64,000 nucleotides of DNA from Filobasidium wieringae (GCA_001600055.1 BCIV01000011.1:558001-622000), one strand, 5' to 3'. Positions 12,560-27,195 are shown, counted from the first letter of the stretch. Notes: generated by a model from the sequence alone, not told the origin. Translations and numbers: made by a program.

Positions 12560-15500
12560 CTATTGAGATGCAACAGCTTGTTCGTAAATGATCCTGACCA
12601 GACGCCCCGCCAGTTGCGTCGAATCTGCCGTGGGGTCTACAGCTGCCGGTAATTTGGCGAAGATTGGTTCAAGCTGATGAGCACTCTGCCTAACATCGTT
12701 GGCAAACTACAGTAGAAAGGGCATCAAGTTCGTATCAGCGCTTGCCAGACATCGTAATACTTGTTGTCCTGCTTACACTTCGCATAAATTCTCGGTACCA
12801 ACCCAACCGCGCGACAGTGTCCCAGACTGTGTCATCGCTATGATCATTATCGATGACTTTGTCCAGCAGAGATGGCCGCACGTGTCCAGTCGACCTTCCA
12901 GGTACAAGCGAGTCAACAAAGCTTGAGGTTACCAAGGTAACCAAACTGATTTGATCAGTTTCTAGCTCGGCTCGACGTTTGATCAACGCTTCTACTTCGC
13001 GAGACTGCTGCTCTGGTTGAACATCTACCAATACCAAGAACAAGTTAACATCGGTCGGTACAAGGATGAAAAACGACATCTACTTACGTTTCGAAACTGG
13101 TAATGCGATATCATCCTCCTCCATCGATCCCTGTGCAGCATCACTACTTCCAACAAGAGCATTCCTCTTCGCTCGTACAGCCTCGTCTTCTTTTTCAGTC
13201 TGGGCAATTCGCTTGCTAATTCCCACTAATCGACCTTTACTCTTGATGAGCGCATTGCTCACAAGCTCCCAAGCATGATAGTCGGACCATACAGTTGGCC
13301 AATCAGCCTTCGCATCGGTTTCGGCACTGGAAAAGGGTCCAAAGGCTGCGAAGACCACATCCTCGTAATCGACAAGATCGTATTGTAAATACTTGTCGAT
13401 AACCATCCCCCGCATCTGCCCAGAGTTCCTCCAGAAGTCGCGCACAAAGACAAGCAGTTCCCTCCGACCTCTCACGTTGTGAGAAAGTTCCTGGATTAGT
13501 TTGAGATATCGCTCAGTTGCGTTCAAGAAATGTGAGAATGACCGAGCTCCGATTTGAAGGATACAGTGAACCGCCATTCTTCGGTATGCTTCTGGCGTGT
13601 CTTCGTTGCTTGCAGTACAGCCTGCTAATTCCCTCAATTTCGCCAAGACTGCTTCCCAGGATTCTTTCGCATTCAGCATATCTGTTATTACCAGGGAATC
13701 CTCGTGCTGGGCGTGCGCTACAAAATTGTTGAAATTAGTGTATGTGCTTCAGTGCCGCAAGGCGGTTCGTACGCACTCTCGCTAGCATAATCGAATGCAG
13801 GCTCAGGCAATCGTAAAACTGGTGCATCCTCGTCTGCCATTTCAGCCGGTAAAGTGTCCACTACCAACTCCTGATATGCCAAACGGATTTCAAGCTCTAG
13901 TAACCGGTGCATAAACGCTCTCTTCGGGTGCGTCATGGGTAGGTGAAGATCCGGTACCCTGGTAACAAGACAGCCTATTTCAGCCAGAAGTAAGGTGAAT
14001 GGCTATCGGAAAGGACTTACCAAGCTTTCCACATCCACTGGTAAGCGAAGTTACTCAGATGGACTGAGAACCACTCCGCGGTCCGCCTTGCGACTTCAAG
14101 GTCCAACCCGTCGTTTAGGTTGGCGAAGATGTTTCGCATGGCCAGACCGACAGGAGGTGCCATCATCTGACCATTAGCCAAACAGAGCTCTCTTACGACT
14201 GAAGTAAGGTAGATAACGTGATGAGGAGACTTTGGTAGTCGGAACATGGCAGAAAGAATGATAGAGATCAAGGTGGAAGCCAAGATCCACTCTCCCGGTA
14301 CAGCGAGATCCTCCGCTTCCTCTTCTCCTGGCTGAGCCTTCCCTCGGAAAGTATCCAGCAAACAGAAGTCTTCGAGTTTGAGCAAAAGTTCTGCACATTT
14401 GATCCTATTCACCTCGTAGATCGAGAGGATATCGAGAATCATAGCCTGCATGATCCAACCATCAGGGGTAGAAGGGTTTGGTACCCTTCCGTCAGTGAGC
14501 CCGATTTTACCACCAAAGTTGAAGTTTCCAGTCAATCCCTCACCCTCGAGGGCTCGCGATAGAACGGCGTCTCCTTCAGCTTCAGGGGGGATGGACACTT
14601 GAGGAATCTCGAACGGATCTGTCGTACCGTTCTCCCCTTCGTCCCTGATGAAACGCCTAGAAGGTTCCGGTACCCAGCTAATCTTCGCAAACCCGTTCGA
14701 CTGAGCTAATCGCAGGGTAGACAAAGCGTTGTCGAGCTGGTCAGCTTCTGGGGTGACGTCGCCTCTTGCGACTTCGGCAGGAACGAAGAAAGCGTTGTTC
14801 AACGCTCGGGAGCTATCCCGAGCAGTCACAGTGTTAGAAACGATAGAGATGATATCATCTACGGCAGATCTATTTTCTTGGTAAAACGAAGAACCGGCCT
14901 AGAACGTCAGATCGATAATTAGTCTCGGCGGGAGATGTAGTTCCAGCTGTTTTTCGACATCACCTACCCTCAAAAGTCCTTCGGTGATCACTCTGATCGC
15001 CTTCTCCGCTCGCTTTCCTCCGCCTCCAAGCTCTTCCAATACGGCAGCAAACGAACGCAATGTGGCGAGATAACTCTGAGAGGAGACGAGCCCCAGTGGG
15101 ACGAGATGTCCGAAGAAAGAAACCTAAAGCAAGCAAGCGTCAATATGCGCTGACCAGCCATATGACCTTGGAATAGACGACTCACAGCCAGACGAATATT
15201 CAACCAACTCTTGGCATCTACCCATTCCCTGAATCTCGATCCGAGGTTCTGCAAGATCAACCAAGACAAACACCTCTCTTTTCTCTGCTTCTCTTCCCCT
15301 CCCTCCGCATCCACCTCCATATTCGTCCCTCCCAAAGCCTCTTCAACCTTAGCCTCTGCCTCTTCCCTGATCTGGTTCTTCGAAGATATGTTGGCAAGGT
15401 AGGCAGCATCGACTTTCACTTGGTCTGTTACAGGGTTGACGGGTCCGTTTTGAGGGGGAAGGTAGAATTCTTCTTTCGAGAGAACGAGGAGCAGAGCGGC

Positions 15501-15985
15501 ATAGTAGGGGAGTTTATGGGGTTGTTCGGTAATTCTAGAAATTATTGAAAGATCAAAAAGACTGGGGTGGAGATTGATAAAACTAGAACCTTACCCCCAA
15601 GCGAATCCATCTAGAATTCCAGGAGTGGCACCTAATTGCCATTTATCTCTCAAGTACCTTCCCAGAGCTGGGATGTCACTCGTTACTTGAAAGTCCTACA
15701 TGATTTGAGTTTCTTCGTAAGTCAATGATGAGCGGATGGAGATTCGATTGACGACTACCCACATCCTGATCCGCCAAGAAAAGGATGTTTTCTCTAGCTT
15801 GGATAGCTGGATCTCGTCCTCGATGAGCAGGTGTGGGAGGCAAATCTAGCAGTAGCGACTCCCAGTAAGCGACCCATATTTCTGTTCCTGCTATCGGCCT
15901 GATATGACTCACCTCTCCGGAAAGATCCACGGCCACGGGGAGCGCCTCCTCTGACACCTCTTCCTGGTCCTCCTCGCCAACTCAT
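12560..15985 (-). CDS. CBC1: Nuclear cap-binding complex large subunit (CBP80)
   Basis: CBP80 binds CBP20 and the 5' cap of Pol II transcripts, acting in splicing, export and quality control. Exons 15985-15913, 15881-15763, 15695-15595, 15534-15186, 15123-14968, 14898-14021, 13958-13777, 13717-13088, 13024-12777 and 12706-12560 give 960 aa. An Arg/Gly-rich N-terminus (MSWRGGPGRGVRGGAPRGRG) precedes three MIF4G-like helical repeats; WSVHLSNFAYQWMWKAW-like and FWRNSGQMRGMVIDKYLQYD blocks match CBP80 regions 2 and 3, and a coiled-coil segment (QQSREVEALIKRRAELETD) sits where the family has one. The first intron would be only 31 nt; a 76-nt alternative from 15957 also keeps frame. Diverges from the PPR gene across about 370 bp. 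Confidence 0.88.
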
Positions 15986-16359
15986 CTTATATTATGCTCT
16001 ACGGGTTTGTTTTGGGTGGAAGCTCGTGACTAGGCCGAGCTGGGATTTACGATTGTAGCCCTTCGACTTGACTCCGTTTTGATATACTACAGGATGTTGT
16101 GGTAGATAGCGGCCTGAATTACGAGTTGTTCAACATTGTCGATCTCGAAGTTGAGCATTCTGTGCGATGTGAGTAATGTAAACAAAACGTTGGATAATCA
16201 TAGAAGCGCAGCCGCGCTTATCGACAATCAAGGCACTTCGATCGACCTTGTAACTCGGGACATTCAGGAATCGTGCAACTCTGATATACTCATTCATTCG
16301 CTCGTTCAGCAGCGGTATCACAACCACTATCGACTGTGGACAGATAGTAGAGCTCAGAG
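15986..16359. promoter_or_regulatory. Divergent promoter, CBC1 and PPR-like gene
   Basis: Shared upstream region of two oppositely transcribed genes. No specific factor site could be assigned. Confidence 0.5.
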
Positions 16360-19097
16360 ATGTCTGTAGGACCTGTTCAATTCGGTCTCCGGCAGTTCTC
16401 TCGCTATATCACCATAGGAGCTAGAGCTAGAACGAGGAGTTCGCATCCCGTATCCCAGGTTCTTTGTTCTCCTCGCGAGCAAGTTACACTTGGCACTGCA
16501 CGATATGCGACGAATGAGGCATTCAAATTCAGAGAAGATGAAGAGGATGTGTCAGCTCATGAGATCAGACGAGCTGAATTGAGCTTGGAATCACGTGGTG
16601 AGCAAGATGTATAAGTTTGTGGGACCGGCTCGCCAATCAGCTAATACTACCTCTCTTGCCAGCTCGAACTCCGTCAGGTCATTCCACCACCATCGAAAAA
16701 CGCTCTCAAGAAATGAGTGCAATTCCGTCGGAACACGATCGAGTAAGCAAGAAGCGAAATAGTGATCGAAGGACGCCACCTACAACTGCAGAGTATTATC
16801 AACAAGAATCAGTTACCGTTGATGATTTGGCCGCTGTATGTTTGTCTCTTTGATCTTCCAGAGTTCTAGTTTGACCTTTTGTTCGTGTTCCCCATCTCAA
16901 GGACACTCCTGCTCGTCGTACTGCCGTTCTAGCCATCCAGGCGCTACGGTCTCATGCGCCTGCAGCAGATCAACTCACAGCAGATCATATGGAGACCATG
17001 TTCAGCCTTCTCTATGGGGAAGATGCCTTTCTCGAACTCCGGTTAGAAAATAAATCTGAGGGCAGCTCGACTCAACCAGGACGAACCAGGGCTCTAAGAT
17101 ATTCTTTGGCTTTGCTTTCTCAATTACAAGCAATGCGGAAACCTCGAACTGCCAAGACGTACGAAACGCTGCTTCGGCATTGTGTTCATGTGGGGAAACC
17201 TGACATGGCCGCCTCAGTATTTGCTGGTCTTGTGGAAGAGTGGATTTTGGAAGGAAGAGTCGCAGAGGTTGGGGATGGGAGTTTGTTTCATGAAGGAGGG
17301 GTACCTAAGCAAAACCATCCTTCTTTGTCTGGACAAGCTAAGGAAGAGCAGCCAGATGACGACGATCGGAGGAAGATGAAGAAAATCGTCGATAGTTGGT
17401 TTGAAGGAGTGAGGACGTGGAGGTTACCGGGGGAAGCCATGGCTCCGCTAGAAAAATTGGAATTCTGGCATCCTAAAGCATTAAGATTGCACGAGAAGAT
17501 GCGAAACTTCCCTTTCCCTTCGCCTACATCTCCCCCTTCCCTGGTCCCTGCTCCAAGTGCTAGTCTATTAGACATAGTCATCTGCTCGTTGACATATGAA
17601 CCGGCTTGTTCGGATCCTCGAACAGATCATGCGGGAAATCTTCGCCGACCTGAAGTCATGATTCAGAATCGACCATATCGGAGGTCGGCAAGAGCACTAG
17701 CTGTATTGGCAAATACCATTCTGTCCAGGACGCTTCCTGTTACAGCACTCCGACCACTGTTCAAAGCGATGCGAAAATTATCGCTTCAAGTGCCCGTTTA
17801 TCCGAAAAATTTTGATTGGAAGGGGATTGATCCGGATAGGCGATCGGAATTTACTGCAGGAACGCATGTTCACTCGGCTTTGATTTCGTTGTTGTGGTCC
17901 CCCCCTTCCCTCAACTCTCCGGCTGCCGTATGGTCGTCATACCGACTGCCGCCTTTATCGCTTCAATCGACTAGGACCCTGTTGAGATACGCTTTGAGCG
18001 TTTTCCCCTCTAGCAATGCTGTCAAGAGGTTTCTGAAACATATCAAACAAGCTTTTGGGATTGGGGTGATTACGAAAGTCGTTCTAGGGCCATCTCGGAG
18101 CCAGGAGAAGGGATGGAAAAGCTTCTTCCAGGTTAATAAGATTGATGAGAAATTGAAGATATTGGAAGAGCGGGAAGCGGAGATTGAAATACCTGAACCA
18201 CCGGTTACGGATGAGGACGTGATTTTCCGACTGAAGTTGGCTCGAGGGAAAGGACGAGCGGAGGTCAATAACCTGGTGTACAAGGCGTTCCCTTTCCTCA
18301 ACACCTATGGTTACAAAGCTCTACCGTTAGATGCAGATTATGCGACTTTGCATCGCGAGCAGCATCGAAGAACGAGACTTGTTCAATCCGCCTTGAATAG
18401 ATCGTCATGGACGTTTGTAGCAGGTATAACTGCCTTGCATAGTATAGGCAACACTCCGTTAGCGGAGAGGCTCTACTTGCTAGCTCTTAGGGCGGAGGAA
18501 GATGCCAAGAAAGGGTTCGAACTGGACAAGGCAAAGGCTTGGTATCTGCCGATTGAAGGGCATCTTGCCATGCTCAAGCTTTATGCGGAGGAATATCGCG
18601 AATCTGCAAGAAGGATACAACTGCGTGCTAGAGGTTTCGATATCGCTGGTTTACCTTCCAGGCCTTTTCAGGGATTGAAGCGAGAGACCGGAAAAGGGAC
18701 AATCGGGTTGGGAAGCCATACAAGCAGAGGAAGGAGTGCCTGGCAATCCGCCTCATTCGTTCTGAGTCAGGTGCTCAACGCTGCGAGTGAGCCACGTTCA
18801 TCTCCAAAAGACGTTGAACAGTACAAGCGGAATGTCTCTGCTTTCGAGTGGAGTAACACACGGCCTCCTATGCCTAACGCTGAACTGCTAGAGATCATTG
18901 CGGATCTCATACACTTGGAGACAGAGGCTTGGTTGAATGAATCGAGCAAATCTTTGGAGCCTGCCAACCGGATATGGCGATTAATTCTAAGGGTAGAAGC
19001 TGCCATCAAGAGGTATCAACTCAAACCACCGGGAACACTTGCTCGAGATAGCTCAAGGGTAAAGGAACGGATGGTCGAGTTGCGTCAGCGGTTGTAG
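16360..19097 (+). CDS. Mitochondrial PPR-like protein, function unknown
   Basis: Exons 16360-16597, 16663-16835 and 16902-19097 give 868 aa. The N-terminus (MSVGPVQFGLRQFSRYITIG then Arg/Ser-rich, no acidic residues for about 40 positions) looks like a mitochondrial presequence. The rest is helical with segments resembling pentatricopeptide repeats, best seen in KTYETLLRHCVHVGKPDMAA and TALHSIGNTPLAERLYLLAL. PPR proteins usually bind organellar RNA, so a role in mitochondrial RNA processing or translation is a reasonable inference, but repeats are few and degenerate and no orthologue was recognised. Diverges from CBC1 and is followed by another mitochondrial gene. Confidence 0.75.
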
Positions 19098-19257
19098 ACT
19101 ACGTGCGATGACACGTCATTGTGGTTATATCATTATTATTGTCATACTTTTGATAACCTTAGCAACTTCGAGATCGAGTAGTTTACTTTGTAAAATACCG
19201 ATTCGTCAAGATCAGCTTTGTGGTTTTCAGGTCATCTTCGATCAATTAGACACCAAA

Positions 19258-20350
19258 ATGGCAGCTCGTTCTTTCCGTACCGCTTTGACCGCTTCTCGTC
19301 AGTTGGTGGCCACCGCTCGGCCAGCCGTTAGGCCTGTTGCAGCTCGACTTGCCGTAGCTCAGCCCGCCATCAGGACTTTCTCTTCGAGCATGAGGAGGTT
19401 CGGGAGTGGAGAGAGTAAGTGCTTTTAGTCTGCTTGATTGATACGCAGAGCTAACTTTTCACTTCAACCAAAGCTGATGCTGCACTGTCCGCCAAGCTGC
19501 AGGAAGAACTTCACTTTGAGAAAGATTCTCAAGACGCTATGGCTGGACGGGAACCTGAGTGGCTCGAGGAATTCAACCAGAACGGTACCTGGAGTATCAC
19601 CGATAAGACTGAAAGTTCCGAAGTAGTTCTCGAGCGAAAGTTCGGGAGTGAGAAGTGGGTCGCTAATGACCCTACTGAAAGGTTACTCGAAGCTCACTCG
19701 TTTTTTATTTACCTTACAGGATTTCCCTAACCTTTTCGATCGAAGATCTGGACAACCCCCCTGACACTTCCGACCTCTCTGCTTCGGAGAACGAGGCTGA
19801 GCCTGCCGAGAACAGTTTCCCGATCCGATGTTCCTTGTCTATCACCAAGCCATCCGGTGGATCGCTTGTCATGGACTTGTTGTGCGAGAACGAGGACTTC
19901 ATCATCGACAGCGCCCAGTTCTACTCTGACTCCAAGGTTGCTAACGAGATGACTGCTGAGGGTGACTGGAAGCGACGAGCGGCTTATGTTGGACCTAGTC
20001 AGTCTTCTAGCCCCTACTCTTTCCACTTTGTCGCTGATACCGAGTTTCTTCAATTAGGGTTCGACAACCTCGACAGCGCTTTGCAGACCGAATTCGAGAA
20101 CTTCTTGTTGGAACGATCTGTAAACCAGAGCTTGGGTGAGCATCCTCGTCGTTTTCGACGATAGATATAAGCTAAGTGGTCTATCCGTCGTATAGCTCTG
20201 TTCATTCCTCTTTACTGTGAATACAAGGAGCAGCAGGTGAGTCTGAATGTTATGACTAGATTGAGTGCGCGTGTCCGAACTCTGACTCTCTTCCAACTAC
20301 AGGAATACATGACTTGGCTCGAGCGAGTCAAGAAATTCGTCGACCAATAG
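19258..20350 (+). CDS. MAM33: p32/Mam33 mitochondrial matrix acidic protein
   Basis: Trimeric acidic matrix protein of the p32/gC1qR family, linked to mitoribosome function and oxidative metabolism. Exons 19258-19414, 19474-19654, 19720-19997, 20058-20135, 20196-20236 and 20303-20350 give 260 aa, the usual size. A classic presequence (MAARSFRTALTASRQLVATA...IRTFSSSMRRFG) is followed by FSIEDLDNPPD, an acidic loop, DLLCENEDFIIDSAQFYSD, and the C-terminal helix block SALQTEFENFLLERSVNQSL, CEYKEQQEYMTWLERVKKFV typical of the family. Converges with the MAPK gene across about 330 bp. Confidence 0.92.
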
Positions 20351-20681
20351 ACCAACTAACGAATCTACTTGTACTGCCTTTACGACATATTGAAACCCCA
20401 AATTCGCATTCCCATCCGTCAACATACTGAATCGATGATTGCGGCGTCCCGATCCACTAATAATATGCGTATATCGGTTCTTCAAGAGAAATAAGTGCTA
20501 CAAGCGGGGAGAACAGACTAGCTTATACGGTGAATAGGGGTGGGTATGTAAGACATGGGTCGTCATTGACTCGTTCGGCCGAGTCCTCATTCACGAGGCG
20601 TAAAGGTCACAATTTCGTGATAACTGATAGGAGGCATCGCCGGTTCAGCATGTCGGCTAACCCGGTAAAAGCTCTTGCGAC
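20351..20681. other. Convergent spacer, MAM33 and CPK1
   Basis: Holds both 3' UTRs. A possible alternative last exon of the kinase lies here (donor at 20685, acceptors near 20656 or 20623), which would change only its last few residues. Confidence 0.4.
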
Positions 20682-22353
<1,672 letters not shown>

Positions 22354-23583
22354 GTTGATCGGTTGTAAAGGTGAAGAGATGGGAATCGTACTGCAGAGGG
22401 GAGTTCGTGCGAGATGGTTGATTTCTAGTTGTCGAGTATGCAAGTCGGAAATCGAGACAAGAACGTCTTCTCTATAAGAAGTGTCGGGACAAAGGTCAGC
22501 CTCCTGATCTAATCAAAGGGGGAAACCCTGCTTAGGCTTTGAAGGCCCATCAAAGGGACCTCGAAGCATGACGGGTTCCTTTTTCCCGGTCGACTCGGAC
22601 TTACCCTTTAACGACGACTACCGAGTGACTGGATGGCTGTGTAGGGACGGAAGAATCCTTTGGGTCGAGCGGGATGGTAAGTGTGGGAATTCAACGGGCC
22701 GGTCGAGTGATCCGGCTTTTCTGTGTCTGTGAGATTGCGAGGTGGGAGGTGGTTTGGTTGAGTGATGAGATGTTTTTCAAGGACGATATGTCAGTGACTA
22801 GTGGTTGTTACTGGAGTCGTTGTAGTTGTGGTAGTAGTCGATGTGGTGGTAGTAGTAGGTAGTAGGTAGTGAGTGGTAGTAGCTGCGAGTGTAGACGCCT
22901 GATCTGATCTGAAACCCAAGCGCTCGGACACGCGTTTAATCGCTCGGTCGACGGGTAACGGTAGCCCGACGATGATGATGATCAGTAGTTGGAGTTGATC
23001 AAACGAGTGTTCAAGGTTACGGGACAAGGAGCAGTGTAGTAGCGAGTGGTAGTAGTGTAGTACCAGTAGTAGTGGTGATAGTGATTGCTGTTCGTAGCTG
23101 TAGAAAGATGGTCAATGTCGATCGTCCCGACAGAACACCCCCCATCCCTATCCAGCTCGAAGGCGAGGGTATATAAACGGATTATCGAACAAAGACGAAA
23201 CCGGGATCAACCCGCGTTTGGCCTGAACATGAAGCACAATTCATTACCCCCTCTTTCACTCGGTTACGAACCATGTCCCCTTGTCCATCCCACACAGCCC
23301 TGCCTGCCTGTCCTGTCTGCCCGCAACGCCCGTTCACCTGGTTTTGTGGTGGCTTCCGCCCTGTATCAGCCCAAAATCGATCGTCGACCTTTTTGTCGAA
23401 ACCTCGTGACGGGTGCGCGCGAGTAACTCTTTTGTTCGTTCACGTTTCAGGTTGCAGGTCACGTGAGTGAGCGAGTTGCATCGGCGAACAGCAGTGGATA
23501 CAGCATGACAAGTCGCAAGTCCAATCGACCGAGATTACAAAACACACCATCCCTAAATCACGAATACAACCACCTCCCCGCGC
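22354..23583. other. Long upstream region of the MAPK gene
   Basis: About 1.2 kb between the MAPK start and the COQ7 stop, both on the minus strand. It contains two GTA/GTG-rich low-complexity blocks (listed separately) and pyrimidine-rich stretches. No exon was recognised; a long leader or promoter is likely. Confidence 0.5.
22819..22883. repeat. GTA/GTG-rich low-complexity block
   Basis: Imperfect repeats of GTAGTAG and GGTAGTAG about 470 bp upstream of the MAPK start. A similar, shorter block lies at 23030-23075. Confidence 0.7.
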
Positions 23584-24697
23584 CTAAATCTTCGCCGCGA
23601 CCCCGATAGCAACCCTACACCCCGCTCCCACCACGGCACTCAAGAGCGCATGCCCAGGGGTCAACTGTGCCTCATTCTCCACGGCCGTATCTAGATGCTC
23701 CAACTCGTCGTCCCTAAACTCCTGTAACACGCTGTGCAGGAGTGGGAGTGATGGATGAACGGGGTTCCCGTCGGAAGAGGAGGGGGGGAGGGGTTGGGAG
23801 GTGAATGTTGACGGGACGCCGGAGGAGGTGTGGTCCGGGGAGAAAGTTATTGTAGGTTCTCCAGTGGGAGAGGAAGAGTTGGGTGTTGGTGGGTTGGGGT
23901 TGGAGGGGGAAGCAGGGAGGATCGCTTCCAGCGCTTTGATTTGACTGATGGATCGTAATGCAAGCAAAAATCGAACCCCGATCAATCCCATTGAACTTCT
24001 AACCAGACTCTCAGCCGTGAGGACTCACTCATCGTAGTGTTCCCCGATGACCGTCTCCACAGCCTCGGTACAAGCCATGATAGCTCGTTTACCGAACAAA
24101 GCGGTCCCTGCTCCTAGACCCATGGCCATGGCTTTCCACACCGGGTAGAGGATGGTGGGACGGACTCGGTGTTGCGATTGAAGATGGAGGAGGGTGGAGA
24201 GATGATGTTTCTCCGTCGCCCACATTTCCTGAAAGAGGGTTCCAGTTGCGATTAGTTTATCTGTACTAAACCGGTTGGACGAAGGCTGTGGAGAGGGTTC
24301 GAGAGACACTCACCTCGATCTGTTTACTCGTAGCTTTATCCCCCTTTACATCCGTCACGAACTTGGTAGCCTGATAGATCCAATTCGCCGCGGCTTCACC
24401 GATATGATCCACCCTGATGGTCTGTTCCAACAACCTCCTCTGTTCCGGCGAAAGGTTCGTGGGCGTACCTCTCGTCGCTTCCTCAGGGAGGTTCAGAGGT
24501 TTGATCGTTTGACCGGGAGGAGGACCGCCTTCCGCCGGAGAGGGGATATGGTAGGCGTATGAAGCTGGGGTAGGGGCATGGGGATCGGGGGCGGTCGTGT
24601 GGGTTCGAAGAGGACCGAGGTTGTGGGTATGGTTGAGAAGGGGAAGAGTTCTTGTTCTTGCTCGAAGAGCGGGTTTGAGGGGTGTTAGACGATTCAT
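23584..24697 (-). CDS. COQ7: 5-demethoxyubiquinone hydroxylase
   Basis: Di-iron hydroxylase of the penultimate step of ubiquinone synthesis, on the matrix face of the inner membrane. Exons 24697-24314, 24228-24029 and 23944-23584 give 314 aa, longer than usual. An Arg-rich, Pro-rich N-terminus serves as presequence. Metal ligands are recognisable: Glu in HIGEAAAN (residue 101), the ExxH in TEKHH (134-137), Glu in CTEAVETV and the ExxH in DDELEHLD. The extra length is a Pro/Ser-rich insert (about 205-258) between helices, which most homologues lack. Divergent from RPF2 across 350 bp. Confidence 0.92.
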
Positions 24698-25047
24698 TGG
24701 GGAGTTGGTGATGTGTCTGTGTTTGTGAAGGAAATGATCGATTCAATTCAGAGACATGAGCATGATCAACATCTCCCGATCGCTACTGCTGCAACCAACT
24801 ACCAGCTACTAATCAAGTTGAACGATCCGCGGTTCGCGCGTTATAAAAAGTTTGAATGGTCGAGCTTCCATCAACTTCAACTCGCAACTCGGTCAATAAC
24901 TCGAACATCGTTCTCGACTTTGACCTCTTTTCGCTCTGATCGACTCGAAATTCAAGGTGAGTTTGGTATCGTCGACATCAAGGATACTTCAATTGGGACC
25001 ATAGCTGACACGCCAAACGGACTCGCCTCGACAGACAAACCTCTATC
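24698..25047. promoter_or_regulatory. Divergent promoter, COQ7 and RPF2
   Basis: Shared 350-bp upstream region. No motif could be assigned with confidence. Confidence 0.45.
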
Positions 25048-26295
25048 ATGTCCATGCTAAGAACAGTGTAAATACTTCTCGTTCTTCCAATACCATCCAT
25101 TACCGCGAAAACTAAACACGCAACTCGTCTCACCCGAATAGAAAACCCAAGAACGCCCGTTCTAAACGAGTGCTCGCCGCTAGAGAACCTCAGTTGGTGG
25201 AGAATGAGAAGACCGCCATCTTTGTCCGAGGAGAGAAAGTCAGCGAGAGCGTAAGGGAAGCTATGAAGGATCTGGTGAGTTCGATTTCGATTTCGGTCCC
25301 AAGCTTTGCATCAGCTAACAGAAACGCTCTCCTACCCCCTCATCAGCACGCCCTAAAACAACCCCACTCTATCAACTTTAACAAGAAGAACCCTATCCAT
25401 CCTTTCGACGCCGACCCGACTCACGGTGTAAATTCTCTGGAATTCTTCAGTGGGAAGAACGATGCCAGTCTGTTCGTGGTGGGGACGCATAGCAAGAAAC
25501 GACCCAACGGACTGACGTTCGTGAGGACTTTTGATGGACGGGTCTTGGATATGCTCGAGCTGGGGATCGAGGGGATCGTAGGGATGAAGGATATCAAGGT
25601 GGGTCGATGGTTCCGAGATGATCGTTTGGTTTGTCACGCCGAGACTGAAGGAACCTTACTGTCCGCCTCGATAGTCACCAAAATCAACCCCCGGTCATCG
25701 AATCCTCATGTCATTCCAATCCTCCCTCTTCTCCACCCACCCAACCTTTCAACTCCTCAAATCAATGCTCCTAGACTTTTACAACGGTCACGAACTCACC
25801 GAAATCCCTCTTCAAGGGTTGGAGACCGTCATGACCATCACCGCGGGTCCGATGGATGGCGATCAGACGGGTACCAGTTCCGCCGCCATGGCCATGGAGG
25901 GAACGAACGGTGCCGAATCAAAGGAGAAACTGCCCCTCGTCCATCTGAGAGTGTATACCGTCAAGATGTTGGCGTCGGGTACCAAAGTCCCCAAACCCTC
26001 GTTGACGGAGATGGGACCACGGATCGATCTGTGCATGCGTAGAACGCAACAGGCCGATCCGGAGATGTGGAAGGAAGCCGTCAAGCGTCCCAAGATGGAC
26101 AAGAAGACGATCACGAGCGGACAGGGAAAGAAGAGGAAGAACGTCGAGACGGACGAGATGGGAGATCTGGTCGGACGTGTACACGTGGCCACTCAGGATC
26201 TGAACAGTATGAAGGGACGTCGAACGAAGGCCTTGAGGGAGGATCTCAAGGCGCCAAAGAGGCAGAAGAAGGCAGAGGACGTCACGATGGATTAG
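25048..26295 (+). CDS. RPF2: Ribosome production factor 2 (Brix domain)
   Basis: Nucleolar factor that with Rrs1 brings the 5S RNP into pre-60S particles. Exons 25048-25067, 25142-25274, 25347-25598 and 25675-26295 give 341 aa. The tiny first exon encodes MSMLRTV, splicing to KPKNARSKRVLAAREPQLVE, the conserved family start; a second ATG at 25054 (MLRTV) is equally good. The Brix domain follows (FNKKNPIHPFD, SLEFFSGKNDASLFVVGTHS, TFVRTFDGRVLDMLELGIEG, LKSMLLDFYNG), and the C-terminus is basic (KRPKMDKKT, KAPKRQKK). Confidence 0.92.
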
Positions 26296-27195
26296 AGGCG
26301 AGCGCGCACGTGGGATTTTTCCTTGGGGGAGACGCACTTTTCGGTTCTTCGATTTGTATCATGTATCATTTATCTCGCTTATGCATGTTGTCATGGTCGT
26401 GCAAGGAACAGGCTGGGATGGAGGATTCAGTCATACGGACCTTATGCCCTTTGATCACGGGCCAAGGTTTTCGCTGATTGACCGGCGAGGCAAAGTGCAA
26501 ATCCCATGACAGTCGGAGAGGCGCCAGCTGCTTCCGAAGACCGGGTGTCGATTCAATCGACCGGTTTCTTCAGCCAGTCGAACCAGCGACATACAGCCAT
26601 TCGTATGCTCAGCAGAATCATATTCTCGCTATGATTCCCCTAATCGGTAGATGAAATTTTGTCTCGAAGGAGATATAAATATCATACGATACTGTACTGC
26701 CTCACATGCGTTCGAAGCTGAGATCAGAGCCGCCCGGTATTGAATCTTGCAGCCGTACCGGCCTACGATCGTATCCCGGTCATGAAGTCCCAAGCTCGAG
26801 GCTCTGACAATGTCTTGTCGATAAGCGGAGGGCCTCGTAAAGGCGTGACATTACCCACGCCCCCGATTAGAAGTAGAACGTAGTATCCCATGTGCACAAT
26901 GTCTGAACTTGCTGGCTAAAGCTGATGCACGTTCTGATATCGTCTATGTTCATGTGCTGCCTTGACATCGGTAATGAGCGCTCATACGGGTTCATGGAGG
27001 TCTGGATGGAATCTAGCGGATCGGTCGTCTCAACGAATGGTATCCTGTAAGGAGAACAACGACGTCAGTACAATGGCAAGCGGATAGGAATATGGATGAG
27101 TTGCGTGACGTTTCAAAAAGGTTTCATCCTTACCAATCTCTAACATTCCGATTAATCAATGAGTTGTTGATCAATAAGTGTTCCCAACATCGATC
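26296..27195. other. Intergenic region before tRNA-Cys
   Basis: About 900 bp holding the RPF2 3' UTR. No coding exon or second RNA gene was found. Confidence 0.5.

Noticed and set aside
22819..23075. Short-tandem-repeat blocks considered as a CRISPR-like or coding repeat
   Set aside because: Units are degenerate triplets with no spacers or conserved frame; simple low-complexity promoter sequence.
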